NCBI RefSeq assembly: GCF_932294415.1
Contig: NC_065544.1
Span: 17,087,351 to 17,151,350, forward strand
Direction of reading: 5' to 3'
DNA: 64,000 bases
Origin: Quercus robur
Lineage: Eukaryota > Streptophyta > Magnoliopsida > Fagales > Fagaceae
Position 1 is the stretch's first letter. Each line of letters starts with the position of its first letter. Both the position numbers and the translations under genes were made by a program. Positions 13,399 through 24,317 of the stretch are shown in pieces. The notes under the pieces were generated by a model that made no database searches, was not told where the DNA came from, and worked only from the letters and a program-made list of their open reading frames with translations.

Positions 13399-14435
13399 CA
13401 AGGATAAGGTGCAACTTGGCAGACGTAAGAAGAAGAGAGAGAGAGAGATCCTTCGAAACCCAAAAACAAATATAGGATAAGCAAAGTTGGTACCATCATC
13501 AAGTGCTTTGAGTGTAAGAAGGGTTGGACGTAATAGCAAAACATGTCCTTTAAAATCCAAAAAAGACAAGGGTTTTTTTTTTTTTTTTTTAAAGAACAAA
13601 ACAGAAAAAGAAAAAAAAAGAAAAAAAGACAAGGTTAGTTTTGTTCTTTATGTTTTGTTTAATTTCTTGATGCTTATGTATATATTGTTTTGTTTGTTAT
13701 ACTGTGGGATACATTGTCTTACCAATGGTCAGAACTTCAAAAGACACCTACACCAAGTACAACTAGTGTTGGTGCATCACAAGTATGATGGTTACACAAC
13801 AATGAGAATTTATGCTTAATCCCCCTAAACTATTATTTATGCAAAATTTACATCCCACCTTTTAGTTAGCAAATTTAGACTCACTACAATAATCAAATGA
13901 CTGAATTGCCCCCATTTTAATCTCTTAAAACATCACTTGACCCTTATCTGTCAATCTTTTGCTTTCATCTGCTATAGAAGTAGTAATTTATTAGTTCCTC
14001 TCCAGTCTCTTGATTCCTTCAGTCCCTCTCAATTTCTCGGCTCACTCCCTCAGTTCCATATCCTAGTCCTAAAAAACACTTAGATTGAAATTACCCCAAA
14101 TTGAAAACCTGAACTCGGTCTCTCCCTAAATTCCAGTTTGTGTGAAGCAATGATTTTGTGTTTTCTTAGGTCATTTTTCTTCATTTCAACATACATGTAT
14201 GTGCATATGTCATAGGTAATATGAACTGAGGCAATAAGGCAGAGAGTGACTTGAACAAATTCATTATCCATGATTTTCATTCGATATTATCACTTGTCAG
14301 CTTCTATGACGATTGTAGCACAAAGCCCTGAAAAAATAAAAATTAATTAATTTTATAGTAATATTGGTTTCCAAATAATAAAAAAAAGATAGAAAACTAC
14401 TAGACATAAAGATATATAGCCAGGGTTTGACTTTG
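13399..14435. other. Intergenic sequence, nothing recognised
   Basis: A- and T-rich runs (about 13580-13630) and low-complexity DNA. No coding frame with convincing composition was found. Confidence 0.5.
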
Positions 14436-14727
14436 GGCCAAATTTGCCAAATAGCACAATTTTAACAAAATTTTAGGAGAAATGCATCTGGCTAAAGTTA
14501 TTTAGTTATGTAGCACATTTTTAAAACTCGAGTTTGTACGTCAAACTTGAGTTCCAAGCAGTTCGCGTGGCGCGCCAAGCAATAGAACTCATACTCCTTG
14601 GAACTCTGAGTTTCCCCGATTTTGAGTTGGAATTTGGATCTCAAGTTCCAAAAATGTGCTACATAACTAAATAACTTTATCGGGGTCCTAAAATTTTGCT
14701 AACATTGTGCTATTGACAAATTTAGCC
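14436..14727. mobile_element. Fold-back MITE, MULE-like, with GGCCAAATTTG ends
   Basis: A 292-bp palindromic element. The left end begins GGCCAAATTTGCCAAATAGC and the right end, read inward, begins GGCTAAATTTGTCAATAGC; the stem continues through the AAAGTTATTTAGTTATGTAG and ATGTGCTACATAACTAAATA tracts. The flanks carry an imperfect 9-base repeat (TTGACTTTG and TTTGCTTTG), which fits Mutator-like elements. The centre contains a CTCGAG-type motif also found in two other fold-back elements of the window. Confidence 0.75.
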
Positions 14728-15040
14728 TTTGCTTTGTGCTAGTAAAAATGTAGATGATAAAGATTGATAGATAATACACAAAGAAAGCTTTAATTTATCG
14801 TGATTCAAGCAGCATGGCATTGTGCAGAGCAAACAGCTTATCTAAAGCAATAAACATGTTTCCTTTGTACATTTTCATCATATTTGGAGTGAAGTTTTAT
14901 TTACCTATCAAAAAAAAAAAAAAATTCTTGGTATTGTTGTTTGTTACATGGATTAGAATTTTGTTTCTTGTTGGATTCTTGTAGGTGTTGGGTGGGGGGG
15001 GGGGGTCATCAATAATGTAAATTTTTTTTATTGGTGTGAT
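14728..15040. other. Short intergenic sequence
   Basis: Contains a G run at 14995-15006 and A/T runs. Nothing else recognised. Confidence 0.5.
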
Positions 15041-15048
15041 CTTGAAAT

Positions 15049-15632
15049 CAAGGTTTTCAGACCCGGACCGTTCATTGAACAGTAAAAGGGAGAGGTTCAA
15101 GGTTTTTGAGGTCAAACCGAGGTCGAACCGAGTTCGAACTGTGATGACGTCATAATTAATTTAATAATTAAGTAAAGCCTAAATATATATATTAAATTTA
15201 TAAAACTAGCAAAATTGACAATATATCTATATATGTGAGGGAAATTTAATGATTTTCAAGCATATATTTAATAATTAAATAAGAAAGTTAATAAAATAAA
15301 ATAATAACCATGAAAACATTAAAATTTATGATTAATTTTTGAAGTAAAGTTGAATATCTTTGAAAGATTTTAATTATAATTTTTTTTATTCATTGTAAGA
15401 GATGGATAATTTAATTAAGTAGAATAAAATTGTGTTAAGTTGTTTTTAAAAAAAAAATTGCTAAGGGGTTGGACCGTACGGTTCTCACCGGTTCGTGCGG
15501 TCCAACCCCGGTTTTAACGGTTCACGGAATTAACAAAAAATCCGGTTCTTTAGGCTTAAAAAACCGGTTTTCATCCCGGTTCCTGGTTTTCACGATCCGA
15601 CCTCCCGGTCCGGTCCGGTTCTGAAAACTATG
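15049..15632. mobile_element. Non-autonomous hAT element (584 bp)
   Basis: Flanked by a perfect 8-bp duplication CTTGAAAT (15041-15048 and 15633-15640). Its ends are inverted repeats: CAAGGTTTTCAGACCCGG at the left and, read inward, CATAGTTTTCAGAACCGG at the right. The subterminal zones are rich in CCGG and GGTTC motifs, as is usual for plant hAT elements. It has no coding capacity. Confidence 0.9.
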
Positions 15633-15640
15633 CTTGAAAT

Positions 15641-16429
15641 TTCTGTGTATGGCAAATAGGTGTTGAATTGTAAAAACGAGAGAAGAAATGAGGTTAGAAG
15701 CGATGAAGAAGGATGAAGATGTCAAATATGAAGCAATGAGATAAATTGAAACTCTGAAGTATCAATTGATGATGGATGTGGAAGTAGGCAAATACAAAGG
15801 AGTTGTGAATAAACTGAAGCTGGTGTGTTTATGTATTCTGGCAAAACAAAAGTAGCCGATGTTACCTTGATGCAACTTTTTGAATATTGATGTCCATGAT
15901 AATGGTGTATGAGTGTCTTAGAAAATGTAACTTTATGTTATATTTTGGTGTAAAAAAATAATGTAACTTTTTTATGTTAGCTTTTGGTTTACCTGACAAT
16001 TTAGCTTAATAATAACTTTGATAATCATTGGTTACCACCACCTACAAAATCTACGTCACCTAGGCAAACAACAACACCAATGATTAAGGTAGGTAAACAA
16101 CACACTACTGCATTTTATATAATCTAAATCCCAGTTATTAAGGCAACCAACAACAACAACATTGTATATAATCTAAATTCTAGAATTGTTTCTAAAAGAA
16201 TCTTTATCAAGCTTTGACATAATAAGTATTTTTTCTCTGCAATGACTTATATTTTCAAGTCTAACGAAATAGATATTCCCATAAGAGTTGCCCATGCTAT
16301 TGATGTAGCAATAGATAGATATATCACCTAAATATGCAATCTGCAAACATGCAGCACATAAAGTTGCAGAATTATATTCAGGACAAAAAAATAATTCTAA
16401 AATTATCTTTAGTTACAAAATCTATTTCA
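15641..16429. other. Intergenic sequence, nothing recognised
   Basis: An AT-rich stretch with no convincing reading frame or repeat. Confidence 0.5.
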
Positions 16430-16434
16430 CTTAA

Positions 16435-16918
16435 TGTAACGACCCCGCCCCAACTGTGTAGATATTGTCCACTTTGGAGCCCATACTCCTCATGGTTTTG
16501 TTCTTCCCCAGGTTGTGCTGGGGAAAAGGCCTCTACACATTGAAGGGAGGTCATTCCTTATAAACACATTCTCATGTGCTTCCCTAGGCGATGTGGGATT
16601 CCATGGAATGCAAGACCCCCCTTTTTGGGTCACTACAATCCACCCCCCTTACGGGCACACGTGTCCTCGCGTGTGGGGCCCACACTTTCGGCTAGGGCAT
16701 GGCTCTGATACCATTTGTAACGACCCCGCCCCAACTGTGTAGATATTGTCCACTTTGGAGCCCATACTCCTCATGGTTTTGTTCTTCCCCCGGTTGCGCT
16801 GGGGAAAAGGCCTCTACACATTGAAGGGAGGTCATTCCTTATAAACACATTCCCATGTGCTTCCCTAGGCGATGTGGGATTCCATGGAATGCAAGACCCC
16901 CCTTTTTGGGTCACTACA
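16435..16918 (-). mobile_element. TRIM (terminal-repeat retrotransposon in miniature), looks whole
   Basis: Two direct repeats of 203 bases each (16435-16637 and 16716-16918) enclose only 78 bases. Read on the - strand each repeat begins TGTAGTGACCC and ends CGTTACA, that is TG...CA. Two bases after the first repeat lies TGGTATCAGAGCC, a primer-binding site matching initiator tRNA-Met, and a purine-rich tract (AAGGGGGGTGGA) precedes the second repeat. A perfect 5-bp target duplication CTTAA flanks it (16430-16434, 16919-16923). The repeats differ at about 3 of 203 sites by eye, so it is young. It is non-coding and would depend on another element. Confidence 0.93.
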
Positions 16919-16981
16919 CTTAAAAGCTCTAGAATTATCACTACCAAATGTATGTGAATTACATAAAAAATATTATTGTTA

Positions 16982-17117
16982 GGATAAAATTTAGGTACAA
17001 TATTTTAAGTGCTGTTCTTCAGGTTTCCCACTTAATATTGAGCCATGTGGTTACTTAACAAAAAAATACACTTTCATCCCATGAGAAAAAATCTACACGA
17101 CAAAATCTTAAGAGGAG
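16982..17117. mobile_element. Left half of a MITE split by an LTR element
   Basis: The sequence from GGATAAAATTTAGGTAC through TAAGTGCTGTTCTTCAGG is inverted in the DNA that follows the LTR element (AACCTAAAGAACAGCACCTA, 22384-22403). The two halves make one MITE of under 200 bases that was split by the later insertion. ATTGTTA occurs at both outer edges as a possible target duplication. Confidence 0.7.
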
Positions 17118-17492
17118 TGATAAGATTTGTAATGAGGAGAATTGTAATTAGAGAATGAGTGGTGAGTAGTTATAGTTAGTTAGTTGTTGTGTTAGTGATA
17201 GTTAGTTAGTTACTGTGTGTTGTCATTGGCTGTTGTGATGATGTCATGGAAGTTAGTTAGCTTAGCTGGAGTTAGTTAAGAATGTGGAACTGTAATAGTA
17301 TAAAAAGGGGAGAAATAGAAGGTTGTAGGGGTCTTTGGATGCATAATATGAATTACATTCTCATTCCTATCTTCTCCTCTCTAATTCCCATCTATCTCTC
17401 TTATCTTCTTAATTCTCCTTCTCGAATGTTCTATCTCTCTTCCTCGTTACTCTATTCAATTCATTTCTTCACTGGTTACTAAGATCTTATCA
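17118..17492 (+). repeat. 5' LTR of the Ty3/gypsy element
   Basis: It begins TGATAAGATTTG and ends GATCTTATCA, matching the 3' LTR at 22003-22377 in length. It contains a TATA-like motif (AGTATAAAAAGG, about 17295-17306) in the position expected for the element's promoter. Confidence 0.95.
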
Positions 17493-17494
17493 AT

Positions 17495-17507
17495 TGGTAT
17501 CAGAGCC
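17495..17507 (+). other. Primer-binding site of the Ty3/gypsy element
   Basis: TGGTATCAGAGCC, complementary to the 3' end of initiator tRNA-Met, lies two bases after the 5' LTR. Confidence 0.9.
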
Positions 17508-17518
17508 ATTCTGCTACT

Positions 17519-20500
17519 ATGGTAGAAACCCGATCTTCTTCTTTCTTAAATGAAAAAGTCAATGCTCTATCATCGACGATCGAGCAACATGATCAAGAAT
17601 TCCGTATTGTTCATCAGAAATTGGATGCAGTCACAAGTTTGTTGCAGGCTCTATCAGAGACAGTGCAAGGTATTACAGAGGCTGGTAACGGTTGGCAACA
17701 GAGACGTCAATCATCTCCTCCAAGAACCTCATCTCCAATAGTGACAAACCCATAACAAGATTCTGCGATGATTCCTAAAGCTGTGAGATTGGAGTTTCCG
17801 AGGTTTAAAGGTGAGAATCCATCAGGTTGGGTGTACAAGGCCAATCAATTTTTTCATTTGTATAATACCCCGGTCAACCAAAAGATATTATTAGCATCAT
17901 ATCTTATGGAAGATGAGGCCCTGATTTGGTTTCAAGATGCAGAGGAGGCTGGTCTTTTTACTAGTTGGGAGGCCTTTGTTAGAGCATTGTACGTGAGGTT
18001 TGGTTCTTCTTCCTATGATGAACCTATGGAAAATCTAACAAAATTGAAGCAAGTGGGGTCTATATTTGCTTACAAGGGACAGTTTGAAGCCTTGTCCAAT
18101 CGAATTAAGGAACTATCCGAGAAGCATAGACTCAGCTGTTTCCTGAGTGGACTGAGGGATGAAATTAGATTACCAATTAGGATGCTGAATCCCCAGAATT
18201 TGAATGCAGCCTTTGGTCTTGCCAAAATACAAGAAGAATACATTTTTGCGTGCAAGAAGAATGTCAGACCATGGGGTGAAGTGTCTAAGCCTTCAATTTT
18301 GGGACCCCTACCAATCAAGAATGATTTGAAGACTACCAAACTACCAGTACAGAAGCTTACTGCTGTGCAGGTTGAAGATCGAAAGAAGAAGGGATTATGC
18401 TTCCATTGTGAGGATAAATGGTATATGGGACATCAATGCAAGACACCAAAGATTTTCCTTATGGAAGGGTTTCAACAAAACAACTTGGGAAGTGAGCAAG
18501 AGTTTCTTGATGAAGAAAGAATAGTGGGGTATGATGTTTCCACAGAATTGCAGCAACAAGGGGCAGGGTGTGCAGAAATCACTCTCTATGCCTTACTTGG
18601 AAGTCCTTCTCCAGGTACAATGAGAGTATGGGGTAGAATTCATCATCAAGATGTGCTTATCTTGATTGACAGTGGTAGTACTCATAATTTCTTGGATGTT
18701 TCTTCATGGTCATCCTTGAAATTGCCATTGTCAACTCAAGAAAGCTTCACAGTTAAAGTAGCTAATGGGGAAGTACTTAGAACACAAGGTGCTTGCCATG
18801 AGGTTAATCTCAGAATTCAAGGTCAAGAATTACAGATTGATTTGAATGTTTTATCCTTGGGTGACTGTGATGTGGTTCTTGGTACTCAATGCTTATGTAC
18901 TTTGGGACCAATTAAATGGGATTTCAAGAAGTTGGTCATGGAGTTTAGTCTTGGGGGTAAGGAAATTCTGTTTACAGGATTACAACCATCCGGTCTCACT
19001 CTTCAAGAAGCTGACCAATTCTTTAAACCAGTCATCAAGAAAGGACTCCTGCTGCAAATCATATCCTGTCCTACTCCTTCCACACCAGTGCAGCAACATG
19101 GGGCCATTACTGAGTTACTAAATGAGTTCAACAAGGTCTTTGAAGTACCTACTGCATTGCCTCCTCTCCGAGGACATGAGCATCAGATAGTCTTGAAGGA
19201 GGGCACTGAACCTGTTTGTGAGAGACCCTACAGGTATCCCTTCTATCAAAAAACTGAAATTGAAAAAATTGTTCATGATTTACTGGAAGCAGGCTATATT
19301 AGAATCAGTCATAGTCCTTTTTCATCACCTGTGTTGTTAGTAAGGAAGGCTGATGGAAGTTGGAGAATGTGTATTGATTATAGGTCTTTGAATAAGGCTA
19401 CAGTTAAGGATAAGTATCCTATCCCTGTTGTAGATGAGCTGCTTGATGAGTTGAGTGGTGCTATGATCTTTTCTAAGCTAGACCTTAGGTCCGGTTACCA
19501 TCAAATTAGAATGAAGGAGGGGGATATTCATAAGATTGCCTTTAGAACCCATGAAGGCCATTATGAGTTTCTAGTTATGCCATTTGGTTTAACTAATGCA
19601 CCATCCACGTTTCAGTCATTAATGAATAAGGTGTTCAAACCATATTTGAGGAAGTTTGTATTGGTATTTTTTGATGATATATTGGTGTATAGTAATTCTG
19701 TTGAGCAACATGTTTCTCATTTGAGGATGGTTTTGACTATGTTGCTTGATAACCAAATATATGCTAAGCAAAGCAAGTGTGTGTTTGGCTGTGAAGAGGT
19801 GGAGTATTTGGGGCATTTAATTTCAGGCCAAGGGGTTAGAACTGATCCCAAGAAGACTAATGCCATGCAAGATTGGCCCATTCCTACATTAGTAAAGGCT
19901 TTGAGGGGTTTTTTGGGTTTGACCGGATATTATAGGAAATTTATCAAGGATTATGGCTTTATTGCAGCTCCCTTGACTGCATTACTTAAAAAAGATGCCT
20001 TTCAATGGTCTCCACAAGCTACTTTGGCCTTTAATGCTCTCAAGGTGGCTGTCTCTACACCTCCTGTCCTGGCACTACCTGATTTTTCTAAACCCTTTGT
20101 GATTGAATGTGATGCTTCAGGAAAGGGGTTGGGTGCTGTTTTGATGCAGGGTAACAGACCTTTAGCTTATCATAGTGAAGTTCTGAAGGGTAGAAGTCTT
20201 CACTTATCTACTTATGAAAAGGAGTTTTTGGCTTTAGTGAAGGCAGTTAGGAAGTGGAGGCCTTATTTGGTTGGAAAGCCCTTCATCATCAAGACTGATC
20301 ACCAAAGTCTTAAGTATTTGCTTGAGCAGAGGATTGGAACTCCAACTCAACAAAGGTGGATTACTAAGTTGTTGGGGTATTCATTTTTGATAGAATATAA
20401 GCATGGAAGAGAAAATAAGGCTACTGATGCACTTTCAAGGAGACTGGAGGACTCAAACAGGTTGGAGGACTCTAATTTTGCCTCTTTTTTCCTGATTTCT

Positions 20501-21960
20501 TTTCCTTGTTCTTCCTGGTTGGACATTCTGAAGGATAGTTATAATACTGATCATGAATACCAGCACTTATTTGAAGCTTTGGCTGTTGAAGATTCTGCCC
20601 CTGCTGGTTTCACTCTTCATAATAGTCTTCTTTTTTATAAGGGTCGTATCTTCCTCAGCCATAGTTCACCATTGAAGCCTCTAGTGTTGCAGCATGTTCA
20701 CAATTCTCCTTGTGGTGGTCACTCGGGTTATTTGAAGACACTACATCGGGTGAGGCAGGATTTCTTTTGGAAAGGTATGGTTAAAGATGTCAAGCTTCAT
20801 GCCCAATGCTGTGAGGTTTGTCAAAGGGTGAAGGTGAGCACTTCCAAGCCTGCTGGTTTATTACAGCCCCTTCCTGTTCCGGATAAACCCTAGCTTGATA
20901 TCAGTATGGATTTTATTGAGGGGTTACCTAAGTCTCATGGTTCTGAAGTGATCTTCGTGGTAGTTGACAGATTGACTAAATTTGTCCATTTCATTCCCCT
21001 CTCTCATCCTTACACAGCTGCAAAAATGGCTACAGTTTTTATGAAAAATGTGTTTAAACTCCATGGTATGCCTAAGACTATTGTGAGTGACAGAGGTTCA
21101 GTTTTCACAGCTCATTTTTGGCAGGAGTTATTCAAGTTGTAGGGCACTGAGCTAGCTATGTCTTCAGCTTACCATCCTCAATCTGATGGCCAAACGGAGG
21201 TGGTGAATAGGAGCCTTGAACAATACTTGAGGGCCTTTGTTGGTGACAAACCTAATGCTTGGGCTGATTGGCTTCACTTGGCTGAGTATTGGTTTAACAC
21301 CAATTTCCATACTTCAACTAAGCTGGCCCCATTTGAGGCTCTTTATGGCATACCACCTCCCAGTTTGTTAGTTTATATTCCTGGTGCTACCCAAGTGGCT
21401 GCAGTGGATCATTTACTGCAGAACAGACAGGACATCATCTCCTTGCTGAAACATAATTTACTTTCTGCTCAAGCTAGGATGAAATCTCAGGCTGATTTGC
21501 ATAGATCTGATACAAGTTTTACTGTTGGTGATTGGGTTTATTTGAAGCTACAACCTTATAGGCAGCACTCATTGAGGTTGAAAGGTTTCAATAAGCTTTC
21601 TCCTAGGTTCTATGGACCCTTCCAAGTTGTGTAGAAGGTTGGTCAGGTGGCATATAAACTTGCCTTGCCTACTGATTGTTCTATCCACCCAGTTTTTCAT
21701 GTATCATGTTTGAAACTGAAGTTGGGATAAAATGTAGTTCCAGTTCCAACTCTTCCTTCTGTTACTTCTGCTGGTGTACTTAATCCTGAACCTATTGCCA
21801 TCCTTCAACACAGGACTAAACGGCTCCGGTCTAGAACTATCTCTGAAGTCTTGGTCCAGTGGCATGGTCATTCTCCAGAAGATGCTACCTAAGAATCCCT
21901 CTACAACTTGCAGCAGCAGTTTCCTCACCTTGTGGGCAAGGTTTTGTAATCGTTGGGGGG
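17519..21960 (+). pseudogene. gag-pol coding region of the Ty3/gypsy fossil
   Basis: Domains in order: coiled-coil N-terminus and gag (about 17.5-18.3 kb), a CCHC-like knuckle (CFHCEDKW, about 18.4 kb), an aspartic protease with the DSGSTHNF active site (about 18.67 kb), reverse transcriptase with FFDDILVYS (about 19.67 kb), RNase H (CDASGKGLGAVL, about 20.1 kb), integrase with an HHCC zinc region and catalytic core (about 20.7-21.4 kb) and a chromodomain-like end (about 21.8 kb). The copy is broken by about four disruptions overall; it is reported as one fossil region. Confidence 0.92.
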
Positions 21961-22002
21961 AGGTGGACCTTGGGGGCAAGGTCTTTTTAAGGGGAAGGGA
22001 AT

Positions 22003-22377
22003 TGATAAGATTTGTAATGAGGAGAATTGTAATTAGAGAATGAGTGGTGAGTAGTGATAGTTAGTTAGTTGTTGTGTTAGTGATAGTTAGTTAGTTACTG
22101 TGTGTTGTCATTGGCTGTTGTGATGATGTCATGGAAGTTAGTTAGCTTAGCTGGAGTTAGTTAAGAATGTGGAACTGTAATAGTATAAAAATGGGAGAAA
22201 TAGAAGGTCGTAGGGGTCTTTGGATGCATAATAAGAATTACATTCTCATTCCTATCTTCTCCTCTCTAATTCCCATCTATCTCTCTTATCTTCTTAATTC
22301 TCCTTCTCGAATGTTCTATCTCTCTTCCTTGTTACTCTATTCAATTCATTTCTTCACTGGTTACTAAGATCTTATCA
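22003..22377 (+). repeat. 3' LTR of the Ty3/gypsy element
   Basis: A direct copy of 17118-17492, preceded by the purine tract AAGGGGAAGGGA. It differs from the 5' LTR at about five positions by eye. Confidence 0.95.
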
Positions 22378-22382
22378 AGGAG

Positions 22383-22437
22383 AACCTAAAGAACAGCACC
22401 TAAGTACTGTATCAAAGTTTTGCCCTTATATTGTTAA
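22383..22437. mobile_element. Right half of the split MITE
   Basis: Inverted match of the sequence at 16982-17035; see the left half. It ends near TATTGTTA, which resembles the sequence at the outer left edge. Confidence 0.65.
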
Positions 22438-23574
22438 TGCCCTTATTCTTCTTCTTCTTCTTCTTGGACTGCACCCTTTGAATGGCCTTTTCCACAATTG
22501 GCACCACCACACGTTGATTGTTAGTACCACCACCAGTCGTTGAATCCCCAACACTTGTAGCAGCAACCACTGAATCTCCAGAACTTGCAGCAACCATTGA
22601 ATCTCCAGAACTTGCAGCAACAACCCCTGCTTCTCCAGCCCTTGCAGTTGTTTTAGTTACAGCAACAGCACTTGTAGTAGCAACAATTCCACCTCTAGCA
22701 CCTTGCTTTTTGTTAGCATTCATCTCATTCTGCATCACAACATTATATTAGTTATAGTTAAGTAAACAACAATCACATTAAACTATTATTAAACCTGCAT
22801 TATAACAATCACATTATTGTTATTAAACCTACAATATAACCTACAACTAGGGATGGCAATTGGACAGGTTGGGTAGCTTTTGAATTGGGTCATAAATGAG
22901 TTGGGTTTATAATTACCTGTTTAACCATTTATTACCCATTTAAAAAAATTTTAAATATCCACTACCCACCCGTTGAAGCAATTATAAAATTCATATTATA
23001 AATTTTCTCAGTACTACATAAATCATATGAGTTTTTTTTTTTTTTTTTTAGGCAAAACTAATTCACCTTTCTCTCAAAACTACCAAAGCTAGGAGAACAA
23101 AAATATGAGCACCGAAATTGAATCTAACTTGCAGATTTTCTTTTCTCCTAACTTTCTTGGCAACCAATAGAGGAAAAGTAAAAAAAAAATTATATCATAA
23201 GAATTGAGGAATTATTCTCAAATCTATCCATCTTGATCTAAAATGTGCCAACCACATAAAATTTTCAATCAAAAACAAATTCAAATTTTCCCAGAAAATA
23301 GTTTTCCTCAGTACAAATTGTGCCCTAAAACAGAGCAAAATAGCAAATACACAACCGCCAAACTAAACCTAATCTAACGATTTTTCCCTTTCCCCTAAAT
23401 TTTCGCTGCAACCAAACATAGGATTAGTAAAAAATTAAGAAAAATATTGAGTAATTACAGATTGGTAAGCGGATTTGAGTGTCTGAATCAGAGCACGACG
23501 TTTTGGATCCCTCCAATGTCGCTTTTGACGCCATGGAATCCGAATCATAGTTCAATGATTTGCCAACGATTTTC
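22438..23574 (-). CDS. Hypothetical two-exon frame with VAASSGDS repeats
   Basis: A tentative - strand gene. A first exon may begin with an ATG near 23566 (MKIVGKSLNYDSDSMASKA) and end near a splice donor around 23460. A second open stretch runs from an acceptor near 22736 to about 22412 (it would end inside the split MITE) and encodes an Ala/Ser-rich segment with imperfect VAASSGDS repeats and a basic KKKKKK tail. An Ac/hAT-like terminus (TAGGGATGGCAA) lies at 22852 inside the would-be intron, so this could be part of a degraded hAT element rather than a host gene. No family is recognised. Confidence 0.25.
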
Positions 23575-23960
23575 ATTCTATGATTTCCTTCTTTCTGGGT
23601 GAGTGAGTGAGGTTTTGTGGTGTGTTCGAAGAAAGGGGTTTAGATTTTGTCTGTTTGGTAGTTGAGAAAATGCCCAAGAAAATGAAGGAGAAAAGTTTCT
23701 GTTAGATGCAAGAAGCGGAGAAAGTGACGGCTGGTTAGCATTTTTTTTTTAGCATGTTGGGTTTTACGTTTTAGGCTTTTAGCTGTTTTAGATGGGTACT
23801 TGGTACTCAGTGGTTTAACCATTAAGATTTATTTAGTTGAACTTGAATTAGCCGTTTGTTCTTATCTATTTAATTCAAATATTTAATTGAATTAGGTTAA
23901 CAGAATTATTAAATGGGTCAATGGGTTAATGCGTTTAAATAGCAGTTTTTAGTTTTTTTA
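22852..23960. mobile_element. Degraded hAT-like element (only one end recognised)
   Basis: TAGGGATGGCAATTGG at 22852 resembles Ac-like hAT termini. Subterminal tracts rich in GGGT and ACCC units occur on both sides (for example about 22855-22970 and GGGTCAATGGGTTAATG near 23918). No matching inverted end was found, so the right boundary is a guess. Confidence 0.35.
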
Positions 23961-24317
23961 GAAATATATATAGATGAAAAAGTATGTGAAAATATATGTA
24001 ATATTATTTAAAAACTGAAAACATATATTTAGACACGTACCAAATGAACCGTAATTTCTGAAAAATTATCAATTCCCTAGTTTCATTTATTTCATAAGTC
24101 AAACATTAATACTTCGTGTTAAAACATAAAACATTTAAATAATAAGTGTTTGTGGAGTGTGGAGATAAGATAGAGGTTCAACTCTCTTATTTAAGAGAGT
24201 TTCACACATATATATACTTAGAATACACTTAGATTATATTAGTGTAAAATTTTTATTTTGTTTAAAAAAATAAAGAAAAATAAAGAAAGACAGGACACTG
24301 CACAAAATTAATGCTTA
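23961..24317. other. AT-rich intergenic sequence
   Basis: A short stretch near 24160-24250 (AGAGGTTCAACTCTC then CACTTAGATTATATTAG) resembles the 3' part of the SINE at 46.4 kb. Nothing else is recognised. Confidence 0.4.

Larger units (their letters stand above)
17118..22377 (+). mobile_element. Ty3/gypsy LTR retrotransposon fossil (chromovirus, Reina-like)
   Basis: A 5.26-kb element with 375-bp LTRs at both ends, a 5-bp target duplication AGGAG (17113-17117 and 22378-22382), a tRNA-Met-type primer-binding site just after the 5' LTR and a purine tract just before the 3' LTR. Its coding region has the order gag, protease, reverse transcriptase, RNase H, integrase and a chromodomain-like tail, which is the Ty3/gypsy chromovirus order. 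The short total length and short LTRs suggest the Reina lineage. The LTRs differ at about 5 of 375 sites by eye, so it is a young copy. It is broken by roughly four disruptions in its long frame and is best treated as a recent fossil. It sits inside a MITE. Confidence 0.95.

Noticed and set aside
22518-22751. 77-codon + strand frame rich in Ala/Pro/Thr
   Set aside because: It is the antisense of the VAASSGDS-repeat frame; neither strand has a recognised family and the - strand reading is slightly more plausible.
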